Below, piece by piece: positions 25,801 through 37,203 of a DNA stretch of 64,000 nucleotides. A program made the position numbers and the translations under genes. Source of the DNA: Marinovum algicola (GTDB taxonomy: Bacteria; Pseudomonadota; Alphaproteobacteria; Rhodobacterales; Rhodobacteraceae); NCBI RefSeq assembly GCF_900109145.1, contig NZ_FNYY01000007.1, positions 147,843 through 211,842 of the forward strand, written 5' to 3'. How positions within the stretch are numbered: the stretch's first letter is position 1; each line of letters begins with the position of its first letter. Under the pieces are notes generated by a model. It was not told the DNA's origin, did not search any database, and worked only from the letters and a program-made list of their open reading frames with translations.

Positions 25801-28021
25801 CGATATCGATCTCAGCTTCGATGTCTTTCCGGATGATCTTGCCTACAACCCGATCGATGGACTGGTCTACGGCATCGACCGCTCCAGCCGCCGGCTGTTC
25901 AGTGTCGCGGTCAACGGCGGGGTGCCCGGCACCCGCACGCCGCAGCTGATCGGCCCCGCGATCTATTCCGGTGTTTTCGATTCCCTCTGGTTCGATCGGG
26001 ACGGCCGGCTGTACGGCTATTCCAACTCGACCAACAATCTTTATCTGATCTCCACCGTCACCGGCGAGGCGCAGTTGATCATGACGCTGCCCTTCGACGA
26101 AGGCGACAGAAGCGATGGCGCCTCCTGTCGCGGTCCGGCGCCGATCCCCTTTGGCGCGGTGTCGGGCAATGTCTTCGAGGATCGCGACGCCTCGGACATC
26201 AAGGAGGCGGGCGAGCCGAATTACGGCGCCGGCATCGGCCTGACGATCTTTGCCGACAATGGCACGCCGGCGAATTTCGGCGACGATCTGCAAGTCGCGG
26301 TGACCGAGACACTGCCCGATGGCACCTACGGGTTCGGCGACCTGCTGATCAACACCACCTACCGTATCCTGCTGGACGAGACCGACCCCGATCTCGGCCC
26401 CGGCGCCACCATCGGCACCTCGAACCCGCTGACTTCGGTCGCGGTGGACGGCAACGCCGTGACCGAAGATCAGGACTTCGGATTTGACGCCGCCGAGGCC
26501 GACCTCTCGATCACCAAGTTCGCCGCCGCCTCCGGCACGGCCACGCCGCGCAGTTCGGCCACACCGGGCGACCTGATCGACTGGGTGATCACCGTCGAGA
26601 ACATCGGGCCGGGCTCGCCCTCGGGCGTCAAGGTGATCGACCGGATCCCCGACGGCTATGAATACGTCTCCGACAGCGCGCCCAACACCGGCGACACCTA
26701 CGACCCGGCCACCGGGCTGTGGTTTGTCGACGAGATCCTCGCCGGCACCTCCGAGACGCTGACCGTGACCGTGCGGATGCGCGACACCGGCGAGACCACC
26801 AACCGCACGGAAATCGTCTACAGTTCGCTGCCCGATCCCGACAGCGATCCGGATGTCGGCCATCTGGTCGATGACCTCGGCGACGGCAGCGTCGACGACG
26901 ACGAAGCCGCCTATGCGCTGGCCCGCATCGTCGATACGCGGCGCCTGGCGGGCCGGGTCTTCCTCGACACCGGCGCCGGCGGCGGGAGCGCCCATGACGC
27001 GCTGGTCAACGGCGCCGAAGCCGGCGTCGGCGGCGGAACCCTGCGCCTGATCGACAGCGCCGGAACCGAGATCGCCGCGCCGGTGATCGGCTCCGATGGC
27101 AGCTGGAGCGCCAGCCTGCCCAGCAGCGTCACCGGGGCGGTCACGCTGGAGCTGATCGCCGCCGAAGGCCGGATCGCGATTTCCGAACGCACCGCCGGGC
27201 TGCCCGCGCTGAGCAATGCCGATCCGAACGACGGGCGCTTTACCTTCACCCCCGATCCAGGCAGCGACTACACCGATCTCGATTTCGGCGTGATCGAAAC
27301 GCCGCGGCTCACCCAGGATCAGGTTGCCGCGATCATGGCCGGCCAGGTGATCGCGCTGCCGCACCGCTACACCGCCAGCTCGGAAGCCACGGTTGCCTTT
27401 TCGACCAATGTGACCACCGAGACCCCGGCCGGCGCCTATTCGATCGCGGTCTTCCGCGACACCGATTGCGACGGCGCCGCTGACAGCCCGCTGTCCGCGC
27501 CGGTGGGCGTCTCGCCCGGGGCCGAGCTGTGCCTCGTGGTGCGGGTCTCGGCCGGGGCCGGGGTCGGCGCCGGATCGGCGCTGACCTATGATCTGATCGC
27601 CACCACCGGCTTTGCCCGCACCAGCGCCAGCCATGTCACCCGCAACACCGACCGGATCGCTGCTTCGAGCGAGGCCGCCGTGGTGCTACGCAAGACCGTG
27701 CGCAACCTGACGCTCGGCTCGGCCGAGGGCACTACGAATGCGGGCGCGCCGGGCGATGTTCTGGCCTATCGCATCTACCTCGACAACACCTCGAGCGAGA
27801 CGGTCTCGAACCTGACGATCCACGACCGGACGCCGCCATATACCGTGCTCGGCGCGGCGCCGACCTCGCCCTCGGCCGTGGCGTCGCAGCTCAATTGCCT
27901 GCTGGTCGTTCCGGCCAGCGCGGCGCCGGGCTATGCCGGGGTGCTGCAATGGGATTGCAGCGGCATGCTGCCTCCGGGCGACAGCGGCTTTGTCAACTTC
28001 GAGGTGCGCATCCTCGACTAG
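22874..28021 (+). CDS. Giant secreted multidomain protein (DUF11, GEVED, SdrD_B-type repeats)
   Basis: A 1,715-residue protein with a signal peptide (hydrophobic core SVLVSFLLLLTTALVAAAQ at about residues 15-33). Regions in order: N-terminal beta-rich part; DUF11-like at about 369-490 (LLKTATLVDTNVNGYADPGE); two GEVED-type repeats at about 514-680 and 684-850, each opening DRGDAP-SYGDPQH and closing DGEVED; a beta-propeller-like DUF6923-type block at about 855-1090; SdrD_B-like at about 1095 (SGNVFEDRDASDIKEAGE); DUF11 at about 1209; a second SdrD_B-like near 1356; and a final DUF11 near 1604. It is very acidic with Asp-rich turns that could bind calcium. No C-terminal anchor or autotransporter barrel is seen. 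ATG 22874 is preferred to GTG 22847 because the GTG adds an odd N-terminal extension. Adhesion or surface display is an inference. Confidence 0.85.
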   Translation: MNVCLAIPYARAVKSVLVSFLLLLTTALVAAAQELILQPVGAPQVTGAGAGKRAVWRNAGTVGGATVDIVGVMTDAALDHSLTTGNGQIQITSAAQDVHYLDMYIYSAGTYDLASDSGGVPVIADVHIQINDIDGPSNEQVYVELCSGQVEYVRIDRNATTRRSFVAGPAPVGTEIFVLSGDRNYSNQPVSGLEIYYPQTSVFRFGRTANSRFLVRLANPTYDEADTFDLKCGDFRTITLVDDLKEQVLGQPVTLNILFNDTVSTENNNGPANASRLPSTYGTQAVDLIAPTGAINQVTDSSGHLVGFDVVGEGTWSYDDDTGELTFTPFAAFFGVPTPIDYRFQRPENTTGVAYSAPARVSIDIGALGLLKTATLVDTNVNGYADPGETIAYVFTAENFGNVTLTNVTLAETQFSGKGATPVMQFQAATGLSPEGTLEPGERAVYTATYTLVPEDLDTTISNQARATATTPGGTEVSDLSDSENPSDGDGEARNGPGAGRDDPTTIYAGSGPDRGDAPLSYGDPQHADTAQYRIGAVNGDGDSSAQHSADASGDDLDGNDDEDETMLPQLYGGLTRTVTIPVSEPAPGTGRLQVFVDFGADGSFLTPGDQVGTDLRDGGPQDLDGAVNGQISFAVAVPPTAPLVPTFARLRWSSVAGLNAIAAAADGEVEDHAITLKTPPDADRGDAPASYGDPQHVVEGPGAPTIYLGSVPPDVDLVSQAGAGATGDDLDGSDDEDGVTLPQLYAGGLTEVTVNVAEPAAGTAYLQAFVDFDGDGTFAGEQVASDLQDGGTLDKDGAVNGAITFEFTVPAGATTLPTHARFRWSTDLTGAETAFDGEVEDYGLTISSDPPPFICDASLYAFSTRRTTLSRLAFSDAGGSYAVTATTVGSTGSNRDGPWGFNELDGYFYGVDQGRRRLYRVDGGGTFTDLGNISGARTAADAGDILPNGRMIYEVDEARWHIVDLSGAGAATAVGDIDLSFDVFPDDLAYNPIDGLVYGIDRSSRRLFSVAVNGGVPGTRTPQLIGPAIYSGVFDSLWFDRDGRLYGYSNSTNNLYLISTVTGEAQLIMTLPFDEGDRSDGASCRGPAPIPFGAVSGNVFEDRDASDIKEAGEPNYGAGIGLTIFADNGTPANFGDDLQVAVTETLPDGTYGFGDLLINTTYRILLDETDPDLGPGATIGTSNPLTSVAVDGNAVTEDQDFGFDAAEADLSITKFAAASGTATPRSSATPGDLIDWVITVENIGPGSPSGVKVIDRIPDGYEYVSDSAPNTGDTYDPATGLWFVDEILAGTSETLTVTVRMRDTGETTNRTEIVYSSLPDPDSDPDVGHLVDDLGDGSVDDDEAAYALARIVDTRRLAGRVFLDTGAGGGSAHDALVNGAEAGVGGGTLRLIDSAGTEIAAPVIGSDGSWSASLPSSVTGAVTLELIAAEGRIAISERTAGLPALSNADPNDGRFTFTPDPGSDYTDLDFGVIETPRLTQDQVAAIMAGQVIALPHRYTASSEATVAFSTNVTTETPAGAYSIAVFRDTDCDGAADSPLSAPVGVSPGAELCLVVRVSAGAGVGAGSALTYDLIATTGFARTSASHVTRNTDRIAASSEAAVVLRKTVRNLTLGSAEGTTNAGAPGDVLAYRIYLDNTSSETVSNLTIHDRTPPYTVLGAAPTSPSAVASQLNCLLVVPASAAPGYAGVLQWDCSGMLPPGDSGFVNFEVRILD

Positions 28022-28090
28022 CCGCCGGGCCGCGCCAAAAAATGGGGCTGTCACCCGGCGGCCTGTCGTAGCACAGTGGCCCCGAAACGG

Positions 28091-29368
28091 ATGCAGCCAT
28101 GGGGGCGCCGGGTGACGCAGGCCAAAGAGCAGATCAGAACCGCCGTGGTGGGCGCCGGGATCATCGGCACCAGCATCGCCCATGCGTTGCAACAGCGCGG
28201 CCATGCAGTGGCGCTGATCGACCGGGATGCGCCGGGCCGCGGCGCCTCATTCGGCAATATGGCCTCGATCGCGGTTTCGGGGTTCATGCCGATTTCCCGG
28301 CCGCGGGTCTGGATGCAGGCGCCGGGTTGGCTGCTCGATCCGAAGGGGCCGATCCGGGTCGCGCCGGGCTATGCGCCGCGCCTTGTGCCCTGGATGCTGC
28401 GGTTTCTCTCGGCCGGGCGGCCGGGCCGGCTGCGTGCCTTGCAGGGGCAGGGGGCGGCGCTCTGCGCCCGCGCCCTGGCCGACACCCGGGCGCTGCTCGG
28501 CGACATCGGGCTTGCCGATCACATGAGCGAGACCGGTTGCCTCTCGCTCTATGCCACGCCGGCCGAATTTGCCGCCGACCGCGAAGCGCTCGAAATGCTC
28601 GACCGGTTCGGCTTTGGCTACGACGTGCTTGATGCCGAGACCCTGCGCGCCCGCGAGCCCGCCCTCGGGCCGGGGCTGCACAAGGCGGTGCTGATGCCCG
28701 ACAACCGTACATTGCGCGACCCCCATGCCCTCGTTACCCGGCTGGCCGAGGTGGTGAAAGCCCGCGGCGGCCGGCTGGTGCGCGCCGCCGTCACCGGGGT
28801 CGAACGCCGGGGCGCGGCCGCGACGGGGCTGCGTCTCGACGGCGGCGAAACGCTGGCGGCTGACCGCGTCGTGCTTGCCGCCGGGGCGCACACCGGGGCG
28901 CTGGCGCGGCAGTTGGACGAGCCGATCCCACTCGAGACCGAGCGCGGCTATCACACCCAGATCGGCCGCCCGGGGATCAGCCTGACCCATGCGCTGATCT
29001 GGCCGGCGCGGGCCTTCATGGTTTCGCCCACCGGCGGCGGCATCCGCATCGGCGGGACCGTGGAATTCGCCGGTCTGGAGGCGCCGCCGAACTGGCGCCG
29101 CGCCGAGATCACCGCGCAGCGGGCAAAGACGATCCTGCCGGGGCTCAGGCTGGAAGAAACCAGCCGCTGGATGGGCCATCGGCCGGCGCTGCCCGACACC
29201 ATCCCGGTGATTTCGTCCTCGGCGCGGGCGCCCGGTGTCTTTTACGCCACCGGCCATGGCCACCTTGGCATGACCCAGGCGGCGACCACCGCACAGCTGA
29301 TGGCCGATCTGGTCACCGGCGCCGCGCCGCCGATCGACATGGCGCCGTATCGCATTGACCGGTTCTGA
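28091..29368 (+). CDS. FAD-dependent amino-acid dehydrogenase/oxidase (DadA-like)
   Basis: About 425 residues of the DAO superfamily. The FAD dinucleotide-binding motif is VVGAGIIGTSIAHALQQRGH. ASFGNMASIAVSGF is typical of DadA relatives, VVLAAGAHTGALA lies mid-protein, and YATGHGHLGMTQAATT is near the C terminus. Such enzymes oxidatively deaminate D-amino acids or related amines. ATG 28091 and GTG 28112 are both reasonable starts; neither has a strong ribosome site. An inverted repeat (GCCGCCGGG/CCCGGCGGC, 28021-28062) separates it from the giant gene. Confidence 0.85.
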   Translation: MQPWGRRVTQAKEQIRTAVVGAGIIGTSIAHALQQRGHAVALIDRDAPGRGASFGNMASIAVSGFMPISRPRVWMQAPGWLLDPKGPIRVAPGYAPRLVPWMLRFLSAGRPGRLRALQGQGAALCARALADTRALLGDIGLADHMSETGCLSLYATPAEFAADREALEMLDRFGFGYDVLDAETLRAREPALGPGLHKAVLMPDNRTLRDPHALVTRLAEVVKARGGRLVRAAVTGVERRGAAATGLRLDGGETLAADRVVLAAGAHTGALARQLDEPIPLETERGYHTQIGRPGISLTHALIWPARAFMVSPTGGGIRIGGTVEFAGLEAPPNWRRAEITAQRAKTILPGLRLEETSRWMGHRPALPDTIPVISSSARAPGVFYATGHGHLGMTQAATTAQLMADLVTGAAPPIDMAPYRIDRF

Positions 29369-29372
29369 AAAC

Positions 29373-29666
29373 TCAGCGGCCCTGAAGCACGTCCTGCCAC
29401 TCCGGCGTGCGGTCGATTTGCGCCTTGGTAAAGGGGCAGAGCGGCACGATCTTGCGGCCTTCGGCGCGGGCGTCGGCGACGGCCCGCTCGACCAGCCGGC
29501 GCCCGGCGCCGGTGCCGCGCAGGGCATCGGGCACGGCGGTGTGATCGATGATGATGACCGCGCCGCCAAGGCGGGAATAGGTCAGCTCTGCTGTCCCGCC
29601 CTCCTGGCGGAGCATATAACGGCCCTTGCTGTCGTTCTCTTCGCGGGTGATTTCGGGGTCGGACAT
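29373..29666 (-). CDS. Small GNAT acetyltransferase (YjdJ type)
   Basis: A 97-residue protein. The short GNAT fold has GGTAELTYSRLGGAVIIIDH, then the acetyl-CoA loop DALRGTGAGRRLVERAV, and IVPLCPFTKAQIDRTPEW at the end. These one-domain GNATs are about 90-100 residues, so it is full length. ATG 29666 has CAGGAG 5-10 bases upstream; the open frame beyond is not protein-like. The substrate is unknown. It converges with the DadA-like gene, 4 bp apart. Confidence 0.85.
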   Translation of the reverse strand: MSDPEITREENDSKGRYMLRQEGGTAELTYSRLGGAVIIIDHTAVPDALRGTGAGRRLVERAVADARAEGRKIVPLCPFTKAQIDRTPEWQDVLQGR

Positions 29667-29824
29667 CGGGGCTCCTGACGGCTGCGTTGCGCCCCGGCAC
29701 CCTGCGACAGGCGCCGACCCTGGGTCAACCGGCGGGGTGTGACATCGGAGCCCGAGGCGCGCTGTCCCGCCGCGCCCGGCGACACCCCGCTTGACTTTTC
29801 CGCCGGCAGAGCGCATCTGACAGG

Positions 29825-29879
29825 TGTCGCTGCGCTGCCGCGTGAGCATGCCGCCCCTTGCAAGGGGCTCTCAGCGACA
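29825..29879 (+). other. Structured leader RNA element upstream of the DEAD-box helicase
   Basis: Outer arms TGTCGCTG (29825-29832) and CAGCGACA (29872-29879) are perfectly complementary. They enclose the 16-base perfect palindrome GCCCCTTGCAAGGGGC (29853-29868). A TTGACT at 29791 with 17-base spacing predicts transcription starting near 29826, so the RNA would begin with this structure. It may be a leader element for the helicase or a small RNA; the rest of the 29667-30042 gap has no gene. Confidence 0.45.
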
Positions 29880-30042
29880 GCGATTTTCAGTTCCCCATCA
29901 CGCAGGGTTCCTGACGCGACGGCCGGATGCGGCGGGACACGCCCGCACGTCCAGAGGCCCCGCGCACCCTCACAGGGCTGCGGATGCGGCCTGCAACAAC
30001 GGGCTCGCCGGTCTCCCCCGGTGCGGCTCCGAAGGATACGAC

Positions 30043-31314
30043 TTGTTCGATTTCGACATGCTGGGCCTGGCGCCCGCGCTCAACGATGCGCTGACCCGCG
30101 CAAAATTCGACAAACCCACGCCGATCCAGGCCAAGGCGATTCCGCTGGCCATGGAAGGCCACGACATCCTGGGCCTGGCCCAGACCGGCACCGGCAAGAC
30201 CCTGGCCTTTGGCCTGCCGCTGATCGACCACATGCTGGCCGAGCCCGGCAAACCGGCGCCCAAGACCGCCAAGGCGCTGATCCTCGCGCCGACCCGCGAA
30301 CTGGTGAATCAGATCGCCGACAGCCTGAAGAACCTGACCCATGACACCCGCATCCGGGTGGTCACCGTGGTCGGCGGCCAGTCGATCAACCGCCAGATCA
30401 ACGCCCTGGCGCGCGGCACCGACATCCTTGTCGCCACGCCCGGCCGGCTGATCGATCTGATGGACCGCCGCGCCGTGGATCTGGGCCAGGTGCGGCACCT
30501 GATCCTCGACGAGGCTGACCAGATGCTCGACCTGGGCTTCATCCATGCCCTGCGCAAGATCGCGCCGCGGCTGGGTACGCCACGCCAGACCATGCTGTTC
30601 TCGGCCACCATGCCGAAACAGATGGAAGAGCTGTCGCGCGCCTATCTGACCGATCCGCGCAAGGTGCAGGTCTCGCCTCCGGGCAAGGCCGCCGACAAGA
30701 TCACCCAGTCGGTGCATTTCCTCGACAAGGCCGCCAAGCCGACCAGGCTGCGCGAGATTCTGTCGCGCGACACCGAGGCGCTGACGCTGGTGTTCTCGCG
30801 CACCAAGCACGGGGCCGAAAAGCTGATGAAGGGGCTGGTCGCCGATGGCTACAACGCCGCCTCGATCCACGGCAACAAGAGCCAGGGCCAGCGCGACCGG
30901 GCAATCAAGGGCTTCCGCGAGGGGGACATCAAGGTGCTGGTGGCGACCGATGTGGCGGCGCGCGGCATCGACATTCCGGGCGTGGCCTATGTGGTGAACT
31001 ACGATCTGCCGGAAGTGCCCGACAGCTATGTGCACCGCATCGGCCGCACCGCGCGGGCCGGCCGTGAAGGCGAGGCGATTGCCTTCTGCTCGGCGGAAGA
31101 GGTCGATCTGCTGTTGCAGATCCAGAAGCTGATGAAGATCGAGATCCCGGTCGCCAGCGGCACCATGCCGGCGGCGGTCAAGGATCCGACCCGCGGCGGC
31201 AACCGCGGCCAGCGCCGCGGTGGCGGCGGTCGCCGGGGTCCGCAAGGCAATGCCGGCGCGCCCTCGGGCAACGGCGCCAAACGCCGCCGGCCGCGCCGTC
31301 GCAAGGCCGCCTGA
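30043..31314 (+). CDS. DEAD-box RNA helicase (RhlE-like)
   Basis: A 423-residue ATP-dependent RNA helicase for ribosome assembly or RNA turnover. The Q motif includes KPTPIQAKAIP. Motif I is AQTGTGKT, Ia PTRELV, II DEADQM, III SATMP, and VI HRIGRTARAGR. A basic Gly/Arg tail (RGGNRGQRRGGGGRRG) ends in RRRPRRRKAA. The start is read as TTG 30043 (MFDFDMLGLAPAL), because AAGGA lies 6 bases upstream and the preceding open frame is not protein-like. Such a rare start may limit translation. A strong terminator follows. Confidence 0.93.
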   Translation: MFDFDMLGLAPALNDALTRAKFDKPTPIQAKAIPLAMEGHDILGLAQTGTGKTLAFGLPLIDHMLAEPGKPAPKTAKALILAPTRELVNQIADSLKNLTHDTRIRVVTVVGGQSINRQINALARGTDILVATPGRLIDLMDRRAVDLGQVRHLILDEADQMLDLGFIHALRKIAPRLGTPRQTMLFSATMPKQMEELSRAYLTDPRKVQVSPPGKAADKITQSVHFLDKAAKPTRLREILSRDTEALTLVFSRTKHGAEKLMKGLVADGYNAASIHGNKSQGQRDRAIKGFREGDIKVLVATDVAARGIDIPGVAYVVNYDLPEVPDSYVHRIGRTARAGREGEAIAFCSAEEVDLLLQIQKLMKIEIPVASGTMPAAVKDPTRGGNRGQRRGGGGRRGPQGNAGAPSGNGAKRRRPRRRKAA

Positions 31315-31319
31315 ATGGG

Positions 31320-31347
31320 AAAGGGCCGGGGGTTTCCCCGGCCTTTT
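31320..31347 (+). terminator. Rho-independent terminator of the DEAD-box helicase
   Basis: AAAGGGCCGGGG pairs with CCCCGGCCTTTT (one wobble) around a GTTT loop, giving a stem with A and T flanks that can work in both directions. The convergent TolB-like gene ends inside it. Confidence 0.85.
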
Positions 31348-32231
31348 CATTTGCGTCGGTGCGGCCGCCGCGCCGTTCCGGAGGCGGTTGGCGCGCGTGC
31401 ACCGGTCTCGTGTCGGGCATAGCGCACGAAGGCAAACCGCCCGCCGTCGGGCGCCCAGCTGGGCACGTTGAGGGAGCCTTGCCCGCCATGGAAGGCCAGC
31501 AGGGTCCGCGGAGTGCCGCCCGCGACCGGCATCAGCCGCAATTCGACTTCGCAGCCCGCCGGGTGCCCCTCGGTTCCCGGCGCATAGGCCAGGTAACAGA
31601 CCGCGCGGCCATCCGGCGAGGGATGCGCAAACCAGTCGACGCTGGCGCCAAAGGTCATCTGCTCCGGGTCCCGGCCATCCGCCCGGATCCGCCAGAGATG
31701 CATCCCGCCACCGCGATCCGAGTTGAACCAGATCCATCCGCCATCCGGGGTGTAATCCGGCCCGTCATAATGATGCGGGCTGGTGATCAGAAGCCGCTCG
31801 TCGCTGCCATCCAGCGCGCAGGTGGCAATGGCGAACTGGCCGGCGCGCACGCAGGCATAGGTCAACCGCGTGCCGTCGGGCGAAAAGCCGTGAAACCAGC
31901 TGGGCAGCAGCGGCGTGATCCGCCGGGGCGGGCCGCCGTCGCGGGGCAGGGTATAGATGCAGGAGGCCGCCGTATCGGTCTTGTCGCAGAAGGCCAGCAG
32001 CCGGCCATCGGGCGAGAGCCCATGGTCGTTGTTGAGCGTCTGGTGCCAGCCGGTATCGACTGGAACCAGGGCCGGTTCGGCCAGATCGACCTGGTAAAGC
32101 GCGCCCTCGGCATTGACCAGCAACGCGCTGCCGTCCGGCGTCCAATTCGGCGCCTCGATGTGCCGGTCGCTTTGCAGCACCACGCGGGTTTCGCCGCTGG
32201 CAACATCGATGATCTCGAGCGAGGCGCGCAT
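31347..32231 (-). CDS. TolB-like beta-propeller protein
   Basis: A 294-residue protein built of WD40-like (PD40) blades. The repeated pattern is xWxPDGxxLxF, seen as NWTPDGSALLVN, GLSPDGRLLAFC, GFSPDGTRLTYA, DYTPDGGWIWFN, HPSPDGRAVCYL and SWAPDGGRFAFV. No signal peptide is present, unlike periplasmic TolB, so it is probably cytoplasmic. It resembles oligogalacturonate-lyase/TolB-type propeller proteins in roseobacters, but no enzyme activity is assigned. It lies 25 bp downstream of an aldo/keto reductase gene on the same strand and is probably cotranscribed. Confidence 0.75.
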   Translation of the reverse strand: MRASLEIIDVASGETRVVLQSDRHIEAPNWTPDGSALLVNAEGALYQVDLAEPALVPVDTGWHQTLNNDHGLSPDGRLLAFCDKTDTAASCIYTLPRDGGPPRRITPLLPSWFHGFSPDGTRLTYACVRAGQFAIATCALDGSDERLLITSPHHYDGPDYTPDGGWIWFNSDRGGGMHLWRIRADGRDPEQMTFGASVDWFAHPSPDGRAVCYLAYAPGTEGHPAGCEVELRLMPVAGGTPRTLLAFHGGQGSLNVPSWAPDGGRFAFVRYARHETGARAPTASGTARRPHRRK

Positions 32232-32256
32232 CAGCGCGCGCCGCCCGGGCTAGCCC

Positions 32257-33300
32257 TCACCGCGACGGCCCCTCGCGTTCCGCCGAGGCCGCCCACAGGT
32301 TGATGTTGGCGTCCTTGGCATGCTGGTCGATCCGCGCCAGCTCGTCTTCGGTGAAGTCGAGATTGGCCACGGCGCCGGCGCAATCCTCGATCTGCGACGG
32401 TTTCGACGCGCCGATCAGCGCCGTCGTGACCCGGCCGCCGCGCAGCACCCAGGCCAGCGCCATCTGCGCCAGCGTCTGGCCGCGCTCTTCGGCGATGGCA
32501 TTGAGCGCGCGGACGTTGGCCAGCGCCTCTTCGGTCAGGAACCCCTCGCGCAGCGATTTGCCCTGGCTGGCGCGGCTGCCTTCGGGGATGCCGCCGAGGT
32601 ATTTCCTGGTCAGCATGCCCTGGGCCAGCGGCGAGAAGACGATCGAGCCGATGCCCAGATCGTCGAGCGCATCGAGCAGTCCGTCCTCCTCGACCCAGCG
32701 GTTGAGCATGGAATAAGACGGCTGGTGGATCAGGCAGGGGGTGCCCAGTTCCTTGAGGATCGCCGCCGCCTCGCGGGTGCGCTGCGCGTTGTAGGACGAA
32801 ATCCCGACATAAAGCGCCCGGCCCGAACGGACGATGTGATCGAGCGCCATCATCGTTTCTTCCAGCGGGGTGTCCGGATCGAACCGATGCGAATAGAAGA
32901 TGTCGACGTAATCCAGCCCCATGCGTTTGAGCGACTGGTCGCAGGAAGAGATCAGATACTTGCGGCTGCCCCATTCGCCATAGGGGCCGGGCCACATGCG
33001 ATAGCCGGCCTTGGACGAAATGATCATCTCGTCACGATAGGGCGCGAAATCCTCTTGCATCAAGTGACCAAAGGCCAGCTCGGCCGAGCCCGGTTCCGGG
33101 CCGTAGTTGTTGGCCAGGTCGAAATGGGTGATGCCGTGATCGAACGCGGTGCGGGTGATCGCGCGTTTCGTCTCATGCGGGGTGTCGTCGCCGAAATTGT
33201 GCCACAGCCCCAGCGAGATCGCCGGCAGCATGAGGCCCGAAGTCCCGCATCGGCGGTAGTGCATGGTGTCATAGCGGGTGTCGGACGCGGTCCAGACCAT
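32257..33300 (-). CDS. Aldo/keto reductase (YghZ-like)
   Basis: A 347-residue NADPH-dependent aldo/keto reductase. Near-family motifs are HFDLANNYGPEPGSAE with catalytic Asp and Tyr, ISSKAGYRMWPGPYG with catalytic Lys, the His in YVDIFYSHRFD, YVGISSYNA, and IGASKPSQIED for NADP binding. The combination MWPGPYG and SCDQSLKRMGLDYVDIFYSHR resembles E. coli YghZ, an L-glyceraldehyde-3-phosphate reductase. ATG 33300 has AGGAG at good spacing. It may share an operon with the TolB-like gene. The region 33301-33595 upstream holds no gene. Confidence 0.9.
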   Translation of the reverse strand: MVWTASDTRYDTMHYRRCGTSGLMLPAISLGLWHNFGDDTPHETKRAITRTAFDHGITHFDLANNYGPEPGSAELAFGHLMQEDFAPYRDEMIISSKAGYRMWPGPYGEWGSRKYLISSCDQSLKRMGLDYVDIFYSHRFDPDTPLEETMMALDHIVRSGRALYVGISSYNAQRTREAAAILKELGTPCLIHQPSYSMLNRWVEEDGLLDALDDLGIGSIVFSPLAQGMLTRKYLGGIPEGSRASQGKSLREGFLTEEALANVRALNAIAEERGQTLAQMALAWVLRGGRVTTALIGASKPSQIEDCAGAVANLDFTEDELARIDQHAKDANINLWAASAEREGPSR

Positions 33301-33595
33301 GGTATGTCTCCTGAGATCGCGGCCCCGGATGCGCGCCTTGGGGTGGCGGGCAGGGCAGGCCGTTGGGATACTTGTATGCGATGGATGCCGGAAGCGGCGG
33401 CCGAGGTCCACCACCCGGAGTGAAATAATCGGGCTGTGGGTTGGGGGCCTTGGACGGGGCGCTGGCGGGCGTTGCGCCGCTGCGATGGAAATAAACCCGC
33501 TGAGCAGCCGGCCGAAACCCTATCACCGCGCAAACGACCCCGCGCAGGCCCGCCGCCGTCTCCGGCGGCACGCCCGCCCGAAACCACAGATCGGA

Positions 33596-37199
<3,604 letters not shown>

Positions 37200-37203
<4 letters not shown>

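Noticed and set aside
22871..27634. A 1,587-codon open frame antisense to the giant GEVED/DUF11 gene
   Set aside because: Its translation is Gly/Ala/Arg/Asp-biased with no domains, while the opposite strand has a signal peptide and clear repeats. Long antisense frames are expected in GC-rich DNA.
28021..28062. GCCGCCGGG/CCCGGCGGC inverted repeat after the giant gene as a terminator
   Set aside because: The 24-base spacer is large and no T-run follows, so intrinsic termination is doubtful.
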